Shown one piece after another: positions 45,465 to 54,727 of a stretch of 64,000 bases of DNA. Source of the stretch: Metallumcola ferriviriculae (GTDB taxonomy: Bacteria; Bacillota; JADQBR01). How positions within the stretch are numbered: the first letter of the stretch is position 1; each line of letters begins with the position of its first letter. The notes below the pieces were generated by a model. That model was not told where the DNA came from and did not search any database. It was given only the letters and a program-made list of their open reading frames with translations. The stretch spans positions 410,501 through 474,500 of the forward strand of contig NZ_CP121694.1 in NCBI RefSeq assembly GCF_035573695.1, read 5' to 3'. A program made the position numbers and the translations under genes.

Positions 45465-46240
45465 AATGTATTGATGTGCAGAGCTTAATGGAACAGTATA
45501 TTACCGGCGAACTTGACCATAGGGAATTTGATAAGGTAGAAAGTCATATTCAAAAGTGCCCCAATTGTCGACAGGAATACGAGGATTTGACGAATATAAT
45601 AGGCATGTTGACGGATGCCAAGGATGAATTGGAGCTAAAGCCCCAAGAGAAGGAGGAACTAAAATTTATGTTTGCTGTGGATAAAAGACGAAGCGGGGTG
45701 GCCCGTTGGTTTCAGTATGGTTCGTGGGTGGCGGTATTAGTATTGGCTGCATTTATCGGTACGATGTTTATGTCGCCAGCTGCAGCTGCCAAGATTTTAC
45801 CGGACTTTCCTTTGGTCAGGGAAATGCTGCAGTTAAAAGCAGATAATGCCGACCTGAAGGGTAAGCTGGAAGTATATTCCCAAAAGGACAATGGTTTGGA
45901 TGAGGTACAGGAAATCACTGACCAGGAAAAGTTTGAAGTGCAGAATACGGTGCTAAGCTTTGTGAAAGCTCAGTATGAGGGAGACCGCCAGAAGATGCTC
46001 GCTCTGGCAACCGAAGATTTTGCCATAATGATGCAGAATGACCCGGGCCTGGTGCCAACTTACGACCAGACTACGTCGCTAAGTTTTATCATTGTCACCA
46101 ATACCGTTAAAATGGATAATCAATATCTAACATTTGTCCGGCTGGAAGACTCCCGTACGGATAGCCAATATCAGGAGAACTTCTATATCCAACGGGTAGG
46201 GGATAAATTTAAAATAAATATGGTAGAAATGGACGCTTAG
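45461..46240 (+). CDS. Zinc-containing anti-sigma factor
   Basis: A 259-residue membrane protein. The N-terminal anti-sigma domain has the ZAS motif HxxxCxxC (His29, Cys33, Cys36). One membrane helix lies at ~residues 87-107. The outer part contains a coiled stretch (LQLKADNADLKGKLEVYSQK) and a sensor-like C-terminal domain. It would hold the ECF sigma factor inactive until an envelope or redox signal is received. Confidence 0.88.
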   Translation: MKCIDVQSLMEQYITGELDHREFDKVESHIQKCPNCRQEYEDLTNIIGMLTDAKDELELKPQEKEELKFMFAVDKRRSGVARWFQYGSWVAVLVLAAFIGTMFMSPAAAAKILPDFPLVREMLQLKADNADLKGKLEVYSQKDNGLDEVQEITDQEKFEVQNTVLSFVKAQYEGDRQKMLALATEDFAIMMQNDPGLVPTYDQTTSLSFIIVTNTVKMDNQYLTFVRLEDSRTDSQYQENFYIQRVGDKFKINMVEMDA

Positions 46241-46270
46241 TAGTGAGTTCTAACAAAAATATAATACCTA

Positions 46271-46300
46271 AAATGCCGGGTGACTCCCCGGCATTTTCTT
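46271..46300 (+). terminator. Terminator after the sigma/anti-sigma operon
   Basis: AAATGCCGGG pairs with CCCGGCATTT around a six-base loop, followed by TCTTA. Confidence 0.8.
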
Positions 46301-46376
46301 ATAGTGTATAGACTTCCATGCCGCTGGCGCGGCACCATCAGTTGAATGAAAATAGGTATTTTCAGGACAGGAAATT

Positions 46377-46440
46377 ATGGGTTGCGGGTAGGGGCGTGCT
46401 CTCTTACGGCTTGTCATGCGAGATCGTAAAGACATCGAAG
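46377..46440 (+). repeat. Intergenic hairpin repeat, degenerate copy C
   Basis: Resembles copies A and B: ATGGGTTGCGGGTAGGGG, CTCTCTTACGG, then CTTGTCATGCGAG. A seven-pair hairpin, partly through G-U pairs, forms between GTAGGGG (46388-46394) and CTCTTAC (46401-46407). Similarity is lost further on. The gap 46301-46537 holds no gene. Confidence 0.35.
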
Positions 46441-46537
46441 GGAGTATTGCAAATTTTTAGTTTTTGGCAGGAATATCCCGTGGTAAATGGAATATAAAAA
46501 AATGAATGAAAATTCACTCAAAAGCGAGGGGATAGTT

Positions 46538-47656
46538 GTGGGTCACATGACCATTGCCAAACAGAAAGTTTACCAAAGTCTTGCGGAGAGGTTAGACAAA
46601 AACCCGGTGGGTGCGGTAATTAACGAAACTTTGTTCAAAATTCTTTATATTATGTATTCCGGGGAAGAAGCGGAAATTGGCAGCAAATTTCCTTTGCGCC
46701 CGGCACCATTGGATGTAATTGCTAAAGCAACGGGTGTGCCGGAGCAGCAGTTGGTGAAGCATTTAGATAATATGGCTAACAAAGGACTGGTAATTGATGT
46801 GCCGCGAAAGGGGCAGGTATATTATATGCTTTCGCCGTTGGTCATCGGATTTTTTGAATATACTTTCATGAGGGTTACTGATGAGCTGCCTATGAAAGAT
46901 TTAGCGGTTCTTTTCAATCAGTATCATCATGATAAGGGCGTACCTGAGAAATTTTTCGGAGCTGACACTAAATTGTTTCAAACGCTGGCTTACCAGGGAT
47001 TGATGCCTGACGATGTTAAGACAGAAGTACTAAGTTATGAAAAGGCGGAGGAGATTATTCGAGATTCAGGCGGCGGTTCGCTGACCATGTGCTACTGCCG
47101 ACATCAGGCATTGCATTTGGGTACAAATTGTGATGCACCCATCGATGATATTTGTATGTCTTTGGGCGGCGCGGCGCAGTGGTTGATAGCCCGGGGCTTT
47201 GCCAAACCGGCTACCACTGATGAAATGCTGCGGGCCTTGGAAAAAGCAGAACAGCATGGTTTGGTCCATCTGGGCGATAATGTACAGAACAACCCGGCAT
47301 ATATCTGTAACTGCTGCGGCTGCTGCTGCGGCGTGTTGAGCAGTATCAACCAGCACGATATTGATGCTGTGCATTCCAGTAATTTTGTCCCCGCAATAAC
47401 TAAGGATGAATGCAAGGGCTGTGGTGTCTGTGCCAAGCGCTGCCAAATTGACGCCATTAAAATAGTGGAGGAAATCGCCGGCGATAAAACATCGGCCAAG
47501 GCGGTTATCGACGAAGAGCGCTGCATCGGCTGCGGGGTTTGTATCAAGGGATGTAAGCAGGAAGCGATACATTTGCGTCAACGTGATGTACTTTATGTCC
47601 CGCCCAAGGATAAAAAAGAGCAGATGATGAGGATTGCTGCTGCGAGAAAAAGCTAG
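46538..47656 (+). CDS. Ferredoxin-domain protein with winged-helix-like N-terminus
   Basis: A ~372-residue protein. Residues ~45-110 resemble a winged helix (DVIAKATGVPEQQLVKHLDNMANKGLVIDVPRKGQVYYML). A middle cysteine cluster follows (MCYCRHQALHLGTNCDAP, then CNCCGCCCG). The C-terminal third has two [4Fe-4S] motifs (CKGCGVCAKRCQ, CIGCGVCIKGCK). It is the type of iron-sulfur oxidoreductase common in sulfate-reducing Clostridia; partner and substrate are unknown. GTG at 46538, six bases after GAGGGG, is preferred to ATG at 46487, which has no ribosome-binding site. Confidence 0.8.
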   Translation: MGHMTIAKQKVYQSLAERLDKNPVGAVINETLFKILYIMYSGEEAEIGSKFPLRPAPLDVIAKATGVPEQQLVKHLDNMANKGLVIDVPRKGQVYYMLSPLVIGFFEYTFMRVTDELPMKDLAVLFNQYHHDKGVPEKFFGADTKLFQTLAYQGLMPDDVKTEVLSYEKAEEIIRDSGGGSLTMCYCRHQALHLGTNCDAPIDDICMSLGGAAQWLIARGFAKPATTDEMLRALEKAEQHGLVHLGDNVQNNPAYICNCCGCCCGVLSSINQHDIDAVHSSNFVPAITKDECKGCGVCAKRCQIDAIKIVEEIAGDKTSAKAVIDEERCIGCGVCIKGCKQEAIHLRQRDVLYVPPKDKKEQMMRIAAARKS

Positions 47657-47662
47657 GGTTGC

Positions 47663-47687
47663 AGGCGAAAGCCTTTTCGCCTTTTTG
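47663..47687 (+). terminator. Terminator ahead of scfA
   Basis: AGGCGAAA pairs with TTTCGCCT around a four-base loop and is followed by TTTTT. The -10 box TATAAT of the scfA promoter (47697-47702) begins 10 bases later. Confidence 0.85.
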
Positions 47688-47732
47688 CACTTGTGATATA
47701 ATGTGGGCAGAAGTGTTTAAGGAGGCGTTTGC

Positions 47733-47882
47733 ATGAGTAATAAGGTACATATTAAAACAGTGGTTAATCCCAACCTACAGTCAACGTTGAAAACCGGCGG
47801 ATGCGGTACCTGCCAGTCTTCCTGCCAGTCCGCTTGCAAGACTTCCTGTACCGTCGGAAATCAGGTGTGTGAAAAGAAATAA
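47733..47882 (+). CDS. scfA: SCIFF ribosomally synthesised peptide precursor
   Basis: A 49-residue peptide, missed by length cut-offs, with six cysteines at residues 24, 27, 31, 35, 39 and 46. The leader (MSNKVHIKTVVNPNLQSTLK) and the C-terminal GGCGTCQSSCQSACKTSC pattern are those of SCIFF (six cysteines in forty-five residues), a RiPP conserved across Clostridia. It has an AAGGAGG box and TATAAT at 47697-47702. The maturase gene follows. Known maturases form a thioether cross-link from a cysteine in this peptide; the physiological role is unknown. Confidence 0.95.
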   Translation: MSNKVHIKTVVNPNLQSTLKTGGCGTCQSSCQSACKTSCTVGNQVCEKK

Positions 47883-47883
47883 G

Positions 47884-47914
47884 ATAAGCCCACTGCGGTG
47901 GGTCTTATTTTTTT
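47884..47914 (+). terminator. Terminator/attenuator between scfA and scfB
   Basis: ATAAGCCCAC pairs with GTGGGTCTTAT with one bulge, then seven T. Partial read-through would give more precursor than maturase. Confidence 0.75.
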
Positions 47915-47991
47915 ATAAACATGGAACCTTTTTGTGCTTGGAATGGCAAAGCGCAAGTGTTGTTAAGTTGTTCTTCTAGGAGTGACAAATC

Positions 47992-49368
47992 ATGAACTTA
48001 GTTAATCAAGCAGATAATATCCATATTTTTAGCTATAGAGAACTTAATATATTATTGGATGTAAATAGTGGTGCTGTTCACCTGCTTACCGATACGGCAG
48101 CAGCAATCGTAGCTGCTGCCATTAAAGGGGCCTCCGCTGATCTGCTGCAAGATAAGTTCGGTAATGATGCGGTAAGCCAGGTTATGACTGAGCTGAGAGG
48201 TCTGCAGCAGCAGGGAGTGCTGGCGTCTCCTGTTGAGGACAATAGATTGCCACAGGAAGAAGTTTCATATATAAAATCGCTCTGTCTTCATGTTTCCCAC
48301 GATTGCAATCTCCGGTGCCGCTATTGTTTTGCCGGCACTGGTCGTTTTGGCGGCGATAGAGAATTGATGACCGCGGACACCGCCAAACAGGCAGTAGACT
48401 TTCTCTTGGCTGCCTCGGGACCGCGGCAGTTTTGCGAAATAGATTTCTTTGGCGGTGAGCCGCTGATGAATTTTTCGGTGGTTATGGAAACGGTAAAATA
48501 CGCGCAGAAAGCGGCCGCTATTAAGGGCAAAAAGATTAATCTTACCCTTACAACCAATGGGATGTTGTTGGATGAGGATGTGCGAAGGTTTTTAGTAAAA
48601 AACGAAATCAAGCTTGTTCTTAGCCTTGATGGGCGTCCGGAAATCAATGATTACATACGCCCGGGTGCCGGGGGTAAAGGCAGCTATCGGGAAATAGTAC
48701 CCAAATTTAAGGCGATGGTAAATGAACTGGGTGGGAAGAATTACTACATCCGCGGCACATATACCAAGCATAACCGCGATTTTGCCGCTGATATAGCGCA
48801 TATGCTGACTTGCGGCTTCCGTGAGCTGTCAATAGAACCGGTGGTGGCATCTTCGGAAGCGGGGTATGCCCTGACTGAAGAAGATTATCCCTTTATCGCT
48901 TCAGAGTATGACCGCTTGGTGGACCTTTATCTGGAGTACTGGGATAATGGTGACCCGTTTAACTTTTTTCATTTTAATGTGAATTTGGAGCAGGGACCAT
49001 GTCTTGCGAAACGCCTTCGCGGCTGTGGTGCGGGTTTTGAATACTTGGCGGTTACGCCTGGTGGTGAACTCTACCCTTGTCATCAGTTTGTCGGCGATGA
49101 GAAGTTTCGCATTGGTACTGTGACAGAAGGTATTATCAATACCAGTGTAGGAGAAACCTTTAAACAAACTCATGTTTATAACAAAGAGGAGTGCCGACGC
49201 TGTTGGGCGAGGTTCTACTGCGGCGGCGGCTGCAACGCCAATGCTTACCAGCAGAGTGGAGACCTTTTTGAACCTTATAAAGTTGGATGTTTGGTACAGC
49301 GGAAACGGCTTGAATGCGCCATCTATTTGGAGACCAAGAAATTGATTGATACCGGGGGAGGGGAATGA
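47992..49368 (+). CDS. scfB: SCIFF radical SAM maturase
   Basis: A 458-residue enzyme. The N-terminal ~90 residues form a peptide-recognition-like region. The radical SAM motif CNLRCRYC (Cys105, Cys109, Cys112) is followed by IDFFGGEPLMN. The C-terminal SPASM domain has CGAGFEYLAVTPGGELYPCHQF and CRRCWARFYCGGGCNANAY, which bind auxiliary iron-sulfur clusters. It installs the thioether in the SCIFF peptide encoded just upstream. Confidence 0.94.
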   Translation: MNLVNQADNIHIFSYRELNILLDVNSGAVHLLTDTAAAIVAAAIKGASADLLQDKFGNDAVSQVMTELRGLQQQGVLASPVEDNRLPQEEVSYIKSLCLHVSHDCNLRCRYCFAGTGRFGGDRELMTADTAKQAVDFLLAASGPRQFCEIDFFGGEPLMNFSVVMETVKYAQKAAAIKGKKINLTLTTNGMLLDEDVRRFLVKNEIKLVLSLDGRPEINDYIRPGAGGKGSYREIVPKFKAMVNELGGKNYYIRGTYTKHNRDFAADIAHMLTCGFRELSIEPVVASSEAGYALTEEDYPFIASEYDRLVDLYLEYWDNGDPFNFFHFNVNLEQGPCLAKRLRGCGAGFEYLAVTPGGELYPCHQFVGDEKFRIGTVTEGIINTSVGETFKQTHVYNKEECRRCWARFYCGGGCNANAYQQSGDLFEPYKVGCLVQRKRLECAIYLETKKLIDTGGGE

Positions 49369-49369
49369 T

Positions 49370-50059
49370 TTGAACATAGCTTTTGACCCGCAGTTAGCTA
49401 TGAACAGCATTGACCAGATATCATTGGCTACTTTTATTTTGATTTATATCGGTGGTGTGCTTACCAGTATCAGTCCCTGTATCATTTCCATGATGCCTGT
49501 ATTAGTGGCTTATATCGGCGGCTATGGGGAAGCATCAAAAGCCAGGGGGTTTGTCTTAGCTCTGGCATTTACTGTAGGGTTAGCCACTACCTTCAGTATA
49601 TTTGGTCTGATTGCCGGAACCATGGGCACTATTTTTGGCAGAGTTGGGGACGGGTGGTATTATTTCATGGCAGTGGTGGCGATTGCTATGGGATTAAACT
49701 TGATGGGATTTTATCAGATAAAATGGCCGGCTTTGAATATAGTTGCCCCTAAAAAACGTGGTATTGGCGGGGCATACCTGGTGGGCCTGTTTTTTGGTAC
49801 AGTTGCTACCGCTTGCTCCACCCCTATTTTGGCAGTCATTCTGGCCTTTGTCGCCACCAATGGGCAGATGGCCGACGGAGCGGCCCTATTATTTGTTTAT
49901 GGTTTGGGTCAAGGGGTTCCGCTTTTGGTGGTAGGGACATTTACAGGGCTGGTAAAAAAACTTACTGCCCTACAAAAATGGGGTCAGTGGATTAATATTA
50001 TCAGCGGCTTAATTTTGATTGTTTTAGGGGTTTATTATCTTAGTTTAGCAGTTAGGTAG
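49370..50059 (+). CDS. ccdA: CcdA-like thiol-disulfide transmembrane protein
   Basis: A 229-residue protein with about six helices and the two conserved cysteine motifs SPCIISMMP and TACSTPIL. CcdA proteins carry reducing equivalents from the cytoplasm across the membrane, for cytochrome c maturation among other uses; the ccm cluster is 10 kb away. TTG at 49370 follows GGGGAGGGGAATGAT and starts one base after the scfB stop; the frame is open to 49346. Confidence 0.9.
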   Translation: MNIAFDPQLAMNSIDQISLATFILIYIGGVLTSISPCIISMMPVLVAYIGGYGEASKARGFVLALAFTVGLATTFSIFGLIAGTMGTIFGRVGDGWYYFMAVVAIAMGLNLMGFYQIKWPALNIVAPKKRGIGGAYLVGLFFGTVATACSTPILAVILAFVATNGQMADGAALLFVYGLGQGVPLLVVGTFTGLVKKLTALQKWGQWINIISGLILIVLGVYYLSLAVR

Positions 50060-50068
50060 GTGATACTT

Positions 50069-52078
50069 ATGGCGACGTTTAAAACTATGTGCCCTTTGGA
50101 TTGTTTTGACGCTTGTGTCTGGCGGGTAGAAGTTAACGATGGCAAGATAACAGGGGTAAAAGGCGATGCGAACCACCCCTTTACCCGGGGAAAGGTCTGT
50201 CCTAAGGCAAAGAGGCAGGTAGAACGGCTATACAGCCCCGACCGGGTGCTGCATCCTTTACGAAAAGCAGGTTCGGGTTGGCGGCGGGTTTCCTGGGATG
50301 AGGCCCTTAGTGAGATAGCTGAAAGGTTGACTGAAATTGCTGAGGAAAGCGGGACTACGGCAGTACTGCATAATTATGATTCCGGCAGTAATGGCCTGCT
50401 TAATAACCTTGACAGGCGCTTCTTTAATGCTTTTGGCGGTGGTACCGAAACTCAGGGCAGTCTTTGCTGGGGTGCCGGGTCTGCAGCCCAAAAGCTGGAT
50501 TTTGGCGAATGTCGGTCAAACCAATGGGAGGATGTCCTTAACAGTAATTTGGTGGTGCTGTGGGGAAGGAATGTTGCCGATACCAACCGGCACCTGCTGC
50601 CTTTTTTAAAGCAGTTGAAAGAGCATGGCGGGCAGGTGGCAGTAATCAATCCAATAAATATTAAGCTGCCCTTTGCCGCGGATATTTTTCTCCCGGTAAA
50701 GCCCGGAACTGACGGGGCCTTGGCCCTGGCGGTAGGGCACATCCTCTGCCGGGAGAGGTGGTTAGATCTATCCTTTATTTCTAATCATGTATCGGGCTTT
50801 GAAAAATATCTGGAAACAGTAAAAGAATATCCGCCGGAAAGGGCAGCAGAGATTACTGGCCTATCTGTGGAAAGCATAGAGGAATTTGCTGCCGGTTACG
50901 GGCGGGCCGGGGCGGCCAGTATTTTCCTGGGCTATGGAATGCAGCGGTACACTAACGGAGGCAGCAGCGTTAGAGCGATAGATGCGCTTGCTGCAGTCAG
51001 TGGTAATGTGGGCAAGTCAGGTGGTGGTGTCAACTATTCCTATTCCGGATACAAGAAACCAATTTTTGCGGATATTACCGGCAAGGAATTATCGCATCAA
51101 AAACGGTATATCAAGTATCCGTGCTGGGGGGATGAGGTGTTATCTCTGACAGACCCACCGATACGAGCGATATTTGTTACCCGCTCTAATCCCGTTTGCC
51201 AACTGCCTAATACCAAGAAGGTACTTGAGGCGTTCAGACGGACGGAATTTAAAGTCACCGTAGACTTTGTCCTTAATGATACAGCGGCAGAAAGTGACTT
51301 GGTGCTGCCATGTGCCACATCTTTTGAAGCCGAAAATATTATTACCAATGGGATGAACCAACACTTTGGTTATTCGCCCCAGCTTGTTGAGCCAAGAGGC
51401 GAAGTCCGTTCCGATGCCTGGATATTTACCGAGTTAGCTAAGCGGATGGGTCTGGAAGAGACGTTTGGCAGATACACTGAAGCTCAGTGGCTGGAAGAGG
51501 CCTTGGCACCCCTTAATGGCTATGGAATTAACCTGGATGCCTTAAAAAGGCAGAGCGTAATGGATAATCCATTAATTGTGCCGGTGGCCTGGCAGGATAA
51601 GAAATTCACCACAGCGTCCGGTAAAGTGGAACTTTATTTAGGGACCGCGGCTGATGAGAGTTCGGCAGTGGGGCATTATCGCCCCAGTGCTGAAGCCGGC
51701 GGTGACTTGATAGATCAGGAACAATACCCGTTAATTATGCTAACTCCCCATTCAGGTGGAAGGATTCATTCTCAATTTCATGATTTACAAGATGACGGCA
51801 GTATGCACATGAGCGTGCTGATGCATCCTCAGACGGCCATTGATTATGGAGCGGTGGATGGTGGATTGGTACTGTTAGAAAGTCCTCGGGGACAGGCGAA
51901 GGGTACCGTCAAACTTACTGAACATGTCTTAGCAGGGGTAGTTGTGATAGAGTCCGGCTGGTGGATTAAGTATGGCGGCGGCGTAAATTTTCTCACGCCG
52001 GATAGGGTTTCCGACTTGGGTGGGACTGCGGTATATTATGACTGCCGTTGCAGTGTAAGACGAATCACCGAGGTGTGA
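50069..52078 (+). CDS. Molybdopterin oxidoreductase with N-terminal [4Fe-4S] cluster
   Basis: A 669-residue DMSO-reductase superfamily protein. The cluster ligands are CPLDCFDACVW and GKVCPK (residues ~8-50). The cofactor-binding region includes GSLCWGAG (candidate Mo ligand Cys or Ser near residue 134), VLWGRNVADTNRHLLPFLK, PGTDGALALA and FVTRSNPVCQLPNT, with a C-terminal barrel (LITPHSGGRIHSQF-like). There is no Tat signal, so it is cytoplasmic, like B. subtilis YoaE. Substrate unknown. ATG at 50069 has AGGTAGGTGAT; the frame opens at 50060. Confidence 0.9.
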   Translation: MATFKTMCPLDCFDACVWRVEVNDGKITGVKGDANHPFTRGKVCPKAKRQVERLYSPDRVLHPLRKAGSGWRRVSWDEALSEIAERLTEIAEESGTTAVLHNYDSGSNGLLNNLDRRFFNAFGGGTETQGSLCWGAGSAAQKLDFGECRSNQWEDVLNSNLVVLWGRNVADTNRHLLPFLKQLKEHGGQVAVINPINIKLPFAADIFLPVKPGTDGALALAVGHILCRERWLDLSFISNHVSGFEKYLETVKEYPPERAAEITGLSVESIEEFAAGYGRAGAASIFLGYGMQRYTNGGSSVRAIDALAAVSGNVGKSGGGVNYSYSGYKKPIFADITGKELSHQKRYIKYPCWGDEVLSLTDPPIRAIFVTRSNPVCQLPNTKKVLEAFRRTEFKVTVDFVLNDTAAESDLVLPCATSFEAENIITNGMNQHFGYSPQLVEPRGEVRSDAWIFTELAKRMGLEETFGRYTEAQWLEEALAPLNGYGINLDALKRQSVMDNPLIVPVAWQDKKFTTASGKVELYLGTAADESSAVGHYRPSAEAGGDLIDQEQYPLIMLTPHSGGRIHSQFHDLQDDGSMHMSVLMHPQTAIDYGAVDGGLVLLESPRGQAKGTVKLTEHVLAGVVVIESGWWIKYGGGVNFLTPDRVSDLGGTAVYYDCRCSVRRITEV

Positions 52079-52080
52079 AC

Positions 52081-53004
52081 ATGAGTACAGGACAGGTAAA
52101 AATTGAGCAAAATAGTAAAATGCTGCCCGGGCCAGGTCCGCTGGTTTGGGCAGCATTGCTTTTCACGGTCTTTTCATGGGGCAGTTCATTTGCCGTGGCA
52201 AAATATGCCATGAATCAACTGACGCCAATCAGTCTGGCTACTTTACGTTTTCTTTTGGCAAGCGTCTTTTTTATGCCTCTCTTGGCTTCGGGTGGGCGGT
52301 GGAAGCAGGTAGATGCCAAGGATGTACCCAAAATGGTGGGGTTGGCATTTTTAGGCATTACCTCGTATTTTTGGGTTCAGTATGCCGGGGTAAGTCGTAC
52401 CACGGCCACCAATGCTTCATTGTTAATCACTACCGCGCCGGTCTTTGTGACAATTCTTTCCGCTGTAATTTACCGGGAAAAAATTACCCTAAAGGTCTTT
52501 CTGGGCATAGCCATTGCATTTTCCGGGTCGACACTAATTATTACCGGGGGTAAGAGTCTGTCTCTACTGAATCACCAATATCTTATTGGTAACGGGCTGA
52601 TGGTTTTCAATGCCTTTTGCTGGGCTCTTTTTACAATTGCCGGGAAACAGTTGATGAAGAAGTATGATCCGGTGCTATTAACCGGTTACATTACCATTGT
52701 AGGCACTGCGTTGTTTATCCCCCTAGCCGTACGCGACGGGTTACCGGGACAGCTAAGTGGTATTGGAGTCGATGGTTGGGCTGCAATAGTCTTTCTGGGA
52801 GTATTTTGTTCTGTGGGCGGATATCTAGGATGGAATTATGCCCTTTCAAAGCTCAGCACTAGCACTACGGCGGTTTTCCTATACATTCAACCGCTGATTA
52901 CGGCGTTGATGGCTGCGCTTCTGCTCAACGAAAGAATCACTTTTATTATTATCTTGGGAGGAATTTTGATTGTCTATGGCGTATTAATATTAACTAGAAA
53001 ATAA
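52081..53004 (+). CDS. EamA/DMT family transporter
   Basis: A 307-residue protein with ten helices in two EamA repeats (WGSSFAVAKYAMNQLTPISLATLRFLLA; GNGLMVFNAFCWALFTIAGKQL). Family members export metabolites or amino acids; the substrate is unknown. ATG at 52081 has GAGGTG upstream and lies three bases after the molybdoenzyme stop, so the genes are co-transcribed. Confidence 0.9.
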   Translation: MSTGQVKIEQNSKMLPGPGPLVWAALLFTVFSWGSSFAVAKYAMNQLTPISLATLRFLLASVFFMPLLASGGRWKQVDAKDVPKMVGLAFLGITSYFWVQYAGVSRTTATNASLLITTAPVFVTILSAVIYREKITLKVFLGIAIAFSGSTLIITGGKSLSLLNHQYLIGNGLMVFNAFCWALFTIAGKQLMKKYDPVLLTGYITIVGTALFIPLAVRDGLPGQLSGIGVDGWAAIVFLGVFCSVGGYLGWNYALSKLSTSTTAVFLYIQPLITALMAALLLNERITFIIILGGILIVYGVLILTRK

Positions 53005-53067
53005 AAGCAGCGATGGTGGCCAGCTGCTAATGAGAACGTAGAATCTTCGACGTGCTGGCCTGATACC

Positions 53068-53096
53068 AATTCCTCTCAAACGAGAGGAAATTTTTT
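53068..53096 (+). terminator. Terminator after the EamA gene
   Basis: TTCCTCTC pairs with GAGAGGAA around AAAC, followed by ATTTTTT. Confidence 0.85.
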
Positions 53097-53161
53097 CCAA
53101 GCAGTAACCAGTCCTATTGGACATAGAATGAAATAGGAGTAGTATGGAAAGGGGGAATGTA

Positions 53162-54589
53162 ATGTATTCCTTCAAAAAAGAAGAGGTGCTTGCACCGGAC
53201 AGCAAAATCCCTATTTGCAGTCAAACCGTTAAGGCAAAACTGCGCAGAGCCGTAAAGCAGCCGATACTTTGGGTAGTCTTGCTGCTGCTGGTAGCTGGTG
53301 TTGCAGCTATGTTCGTACCCCAGAGCAAACCTGCCGTTGCAGTTATATTAGACGATAAACAGATCGCTTTAGTTCCCGAAGCAGCTATGGCAGAAGCAGC
53401 ATTTTCCCAAGCAAAGGTAGACGTCAGAAAATATTTAGCCGGCGAACCGGTTTGGCAGAATAATTTTGAGGTTAAGTCCGTTCAAGTTCCGGAAGATAGT
53501 GACCTTATCAGTCAGGATGAACTGTATGCTATGCTGAAAAGGGAACTGAGCTTTGAGCTGATGGCTACCGCTATTCAGCTTGGCGAGGAGCGCTTACTGG
53601 TGCTGCAGGATAAGGATGTTGCAGAAGGAGTGTTGGAACGGGTAAAGAATCAGTTTCTGCCGGACGAAGAAGGAACAAAGGTGGAAAGTGTGGTATTCGA
53701 GCAGAAGCCGGAGTTAACGCCGGTGGAGGGCCGACAAGGTGAAGTTGTCGGTGCTGCTGAGGCATTTAATTTGCTTACCACCGGGAATAAAGTAATTAAG
53801 ACACATATTGTTAAGGAGGGGGACTCCCTCTGGACCATTGCCAGGGCTAACGACTTAGACATAGCTGACATTGTGCAGGCTAATCCTGGTATTACGGAAG
53901 GTACCAGGTTGAAACTTGGGATGGAGCTAAAATTGATTAAGGCTGAACCCATGCTGGATGTGGTAGTTACTTATAAGGCGGAAGAGAAAGAAAAGACGCC
54001 CTACGCTGTGGAAGTTAATAAAGATGACAATCTCTGGCGGGGACAGGAAAGGGTACAACAATCGGGGCAGTATGGAGAAAAGGAAATGTTGTACCGCATT
54101 GTCCAGCGTAACGGCCATGAGCTTTCAAAAGAAGTGCTTGAAGAGAAAGTTATCAAAGACCCCCGCAAAAAGATAGTCAAGCGGGGCACCAAGGTGATGG
54201 TGGCCTCCCGGGGAGGCGGCAATGGCGAATTGGCCTGGCCGCTGCGGGGCGTGATTACATCCGGCTACGGTTACCGCGGTAGTGAGTATCATACAGGCAT
54301 TGATATTGACGGTCAGACTGGGGACCCGGTATACGCTGCTGAGGCAGGCACCGTGATGTTTGCAGGATGGAACGGCAGTTATGGCTATATGGTGACTATT
54401 GACCACGGTGATGGTCTGCAGACTCGGTACGCCCATAATTCAAAACTATTGGTCAAAGTAGGAGATAAAGTGTCTCGCGGCGACCCGATTTCCCAGGTGG
54501 GAAGCACCGGCCGCAGTACAGGCTCGCACTTACACTTTGAGGTGCTTGTTAATGGCGAAACACGCACGCCTATGCGATATTTAAACTAA
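53162..54589 (+). CDS. M23 peptidase with LysM and G5 domains
   Basis: A 475-residue cell-wall hydrolase. One membrane segment (~residues 36-55) acts as an anchor or signal. A LysM module (THIVKEGDSLWTIARANDLDIADIVQANPGITEG) and a G5-type domain follow. The C-terminal M23 domain has its zinc ligands in YHTGIDID, and SHLHFE. It is probably a DD-endopeptidase acting outside. ATG at 53162 lies six bases after AAAGGGGG; ATG at 53144 (after TAGGAG) is also possible. Confidence 0.9.
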   Translation: MYSFKKEEVLAPDSKIPICSQTVKAKLRRAVKQPILWVVLLLLVAGVAAMFVPQSKPAVAVILDDKQIALVPEAAMAEAAFSQAKVDVRKYLAGEPVWQNNFEVKSVQVPEDSDLISQDELYAMLKRELSFELMATAIQLGEERLLVLQDKDVAEGVLERVKNQFLPDEEGTKVESVVFEQKPELTPVEGRQGEVVGAAEAFNLLTTGNKVIKTHIVKEGDSLWTIARANDLDIADIVQANPGITEGTRLKLGMELKLIKAEPMLDVVVTYKAEEKEKTPYAVEVNKDDNLWRGQERVQQSGQYGEKEMLYRIVQRNGHELSKEVLEEKVIKDPRKKIVKRGTKVMVASRGGGNGELAWPLRGVITSGYGYRGSEYHTGIDIDGQTGDPVYAAEAGTVMFAGWNGSYGYMVTIDHGDGLQTRYAHNSKLLVKVGDKVSRGDPISQVGSTGRSTGSHLHFEVLVNGETRTPMRYLN

Positions 54590-54599
54590 TTCATTAACA

Positions 54600-54629
54600 A
54601 ATGTCCTTCACATGAAGGGCATTTTTTTT
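54600..54629 (+). terminator. Terminator after the M23 peptidase gene
   Basis: ATGTCCTTCA pairs with TGAAGGGCAT, with a T-run of eight. Confidence 0.9.
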
Positions 54630-54727
54630 GGGTAAAATAAATAGGGGTTGAAATATGAGCGAAAAAGTGTTTATAATATAAGCAAAACACATACCCTTAG
54701 GGGGTAATTAAACTGGGGAGGTATTGT

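Noticed and set aside
47066-47581. 171-codon minus-strand ORF with alanine runs
   Set aside because: Antisense to the cysteine-rich ferredoxin-domain gene; the alanine runs mirror Cys codons (TGC to GCA).
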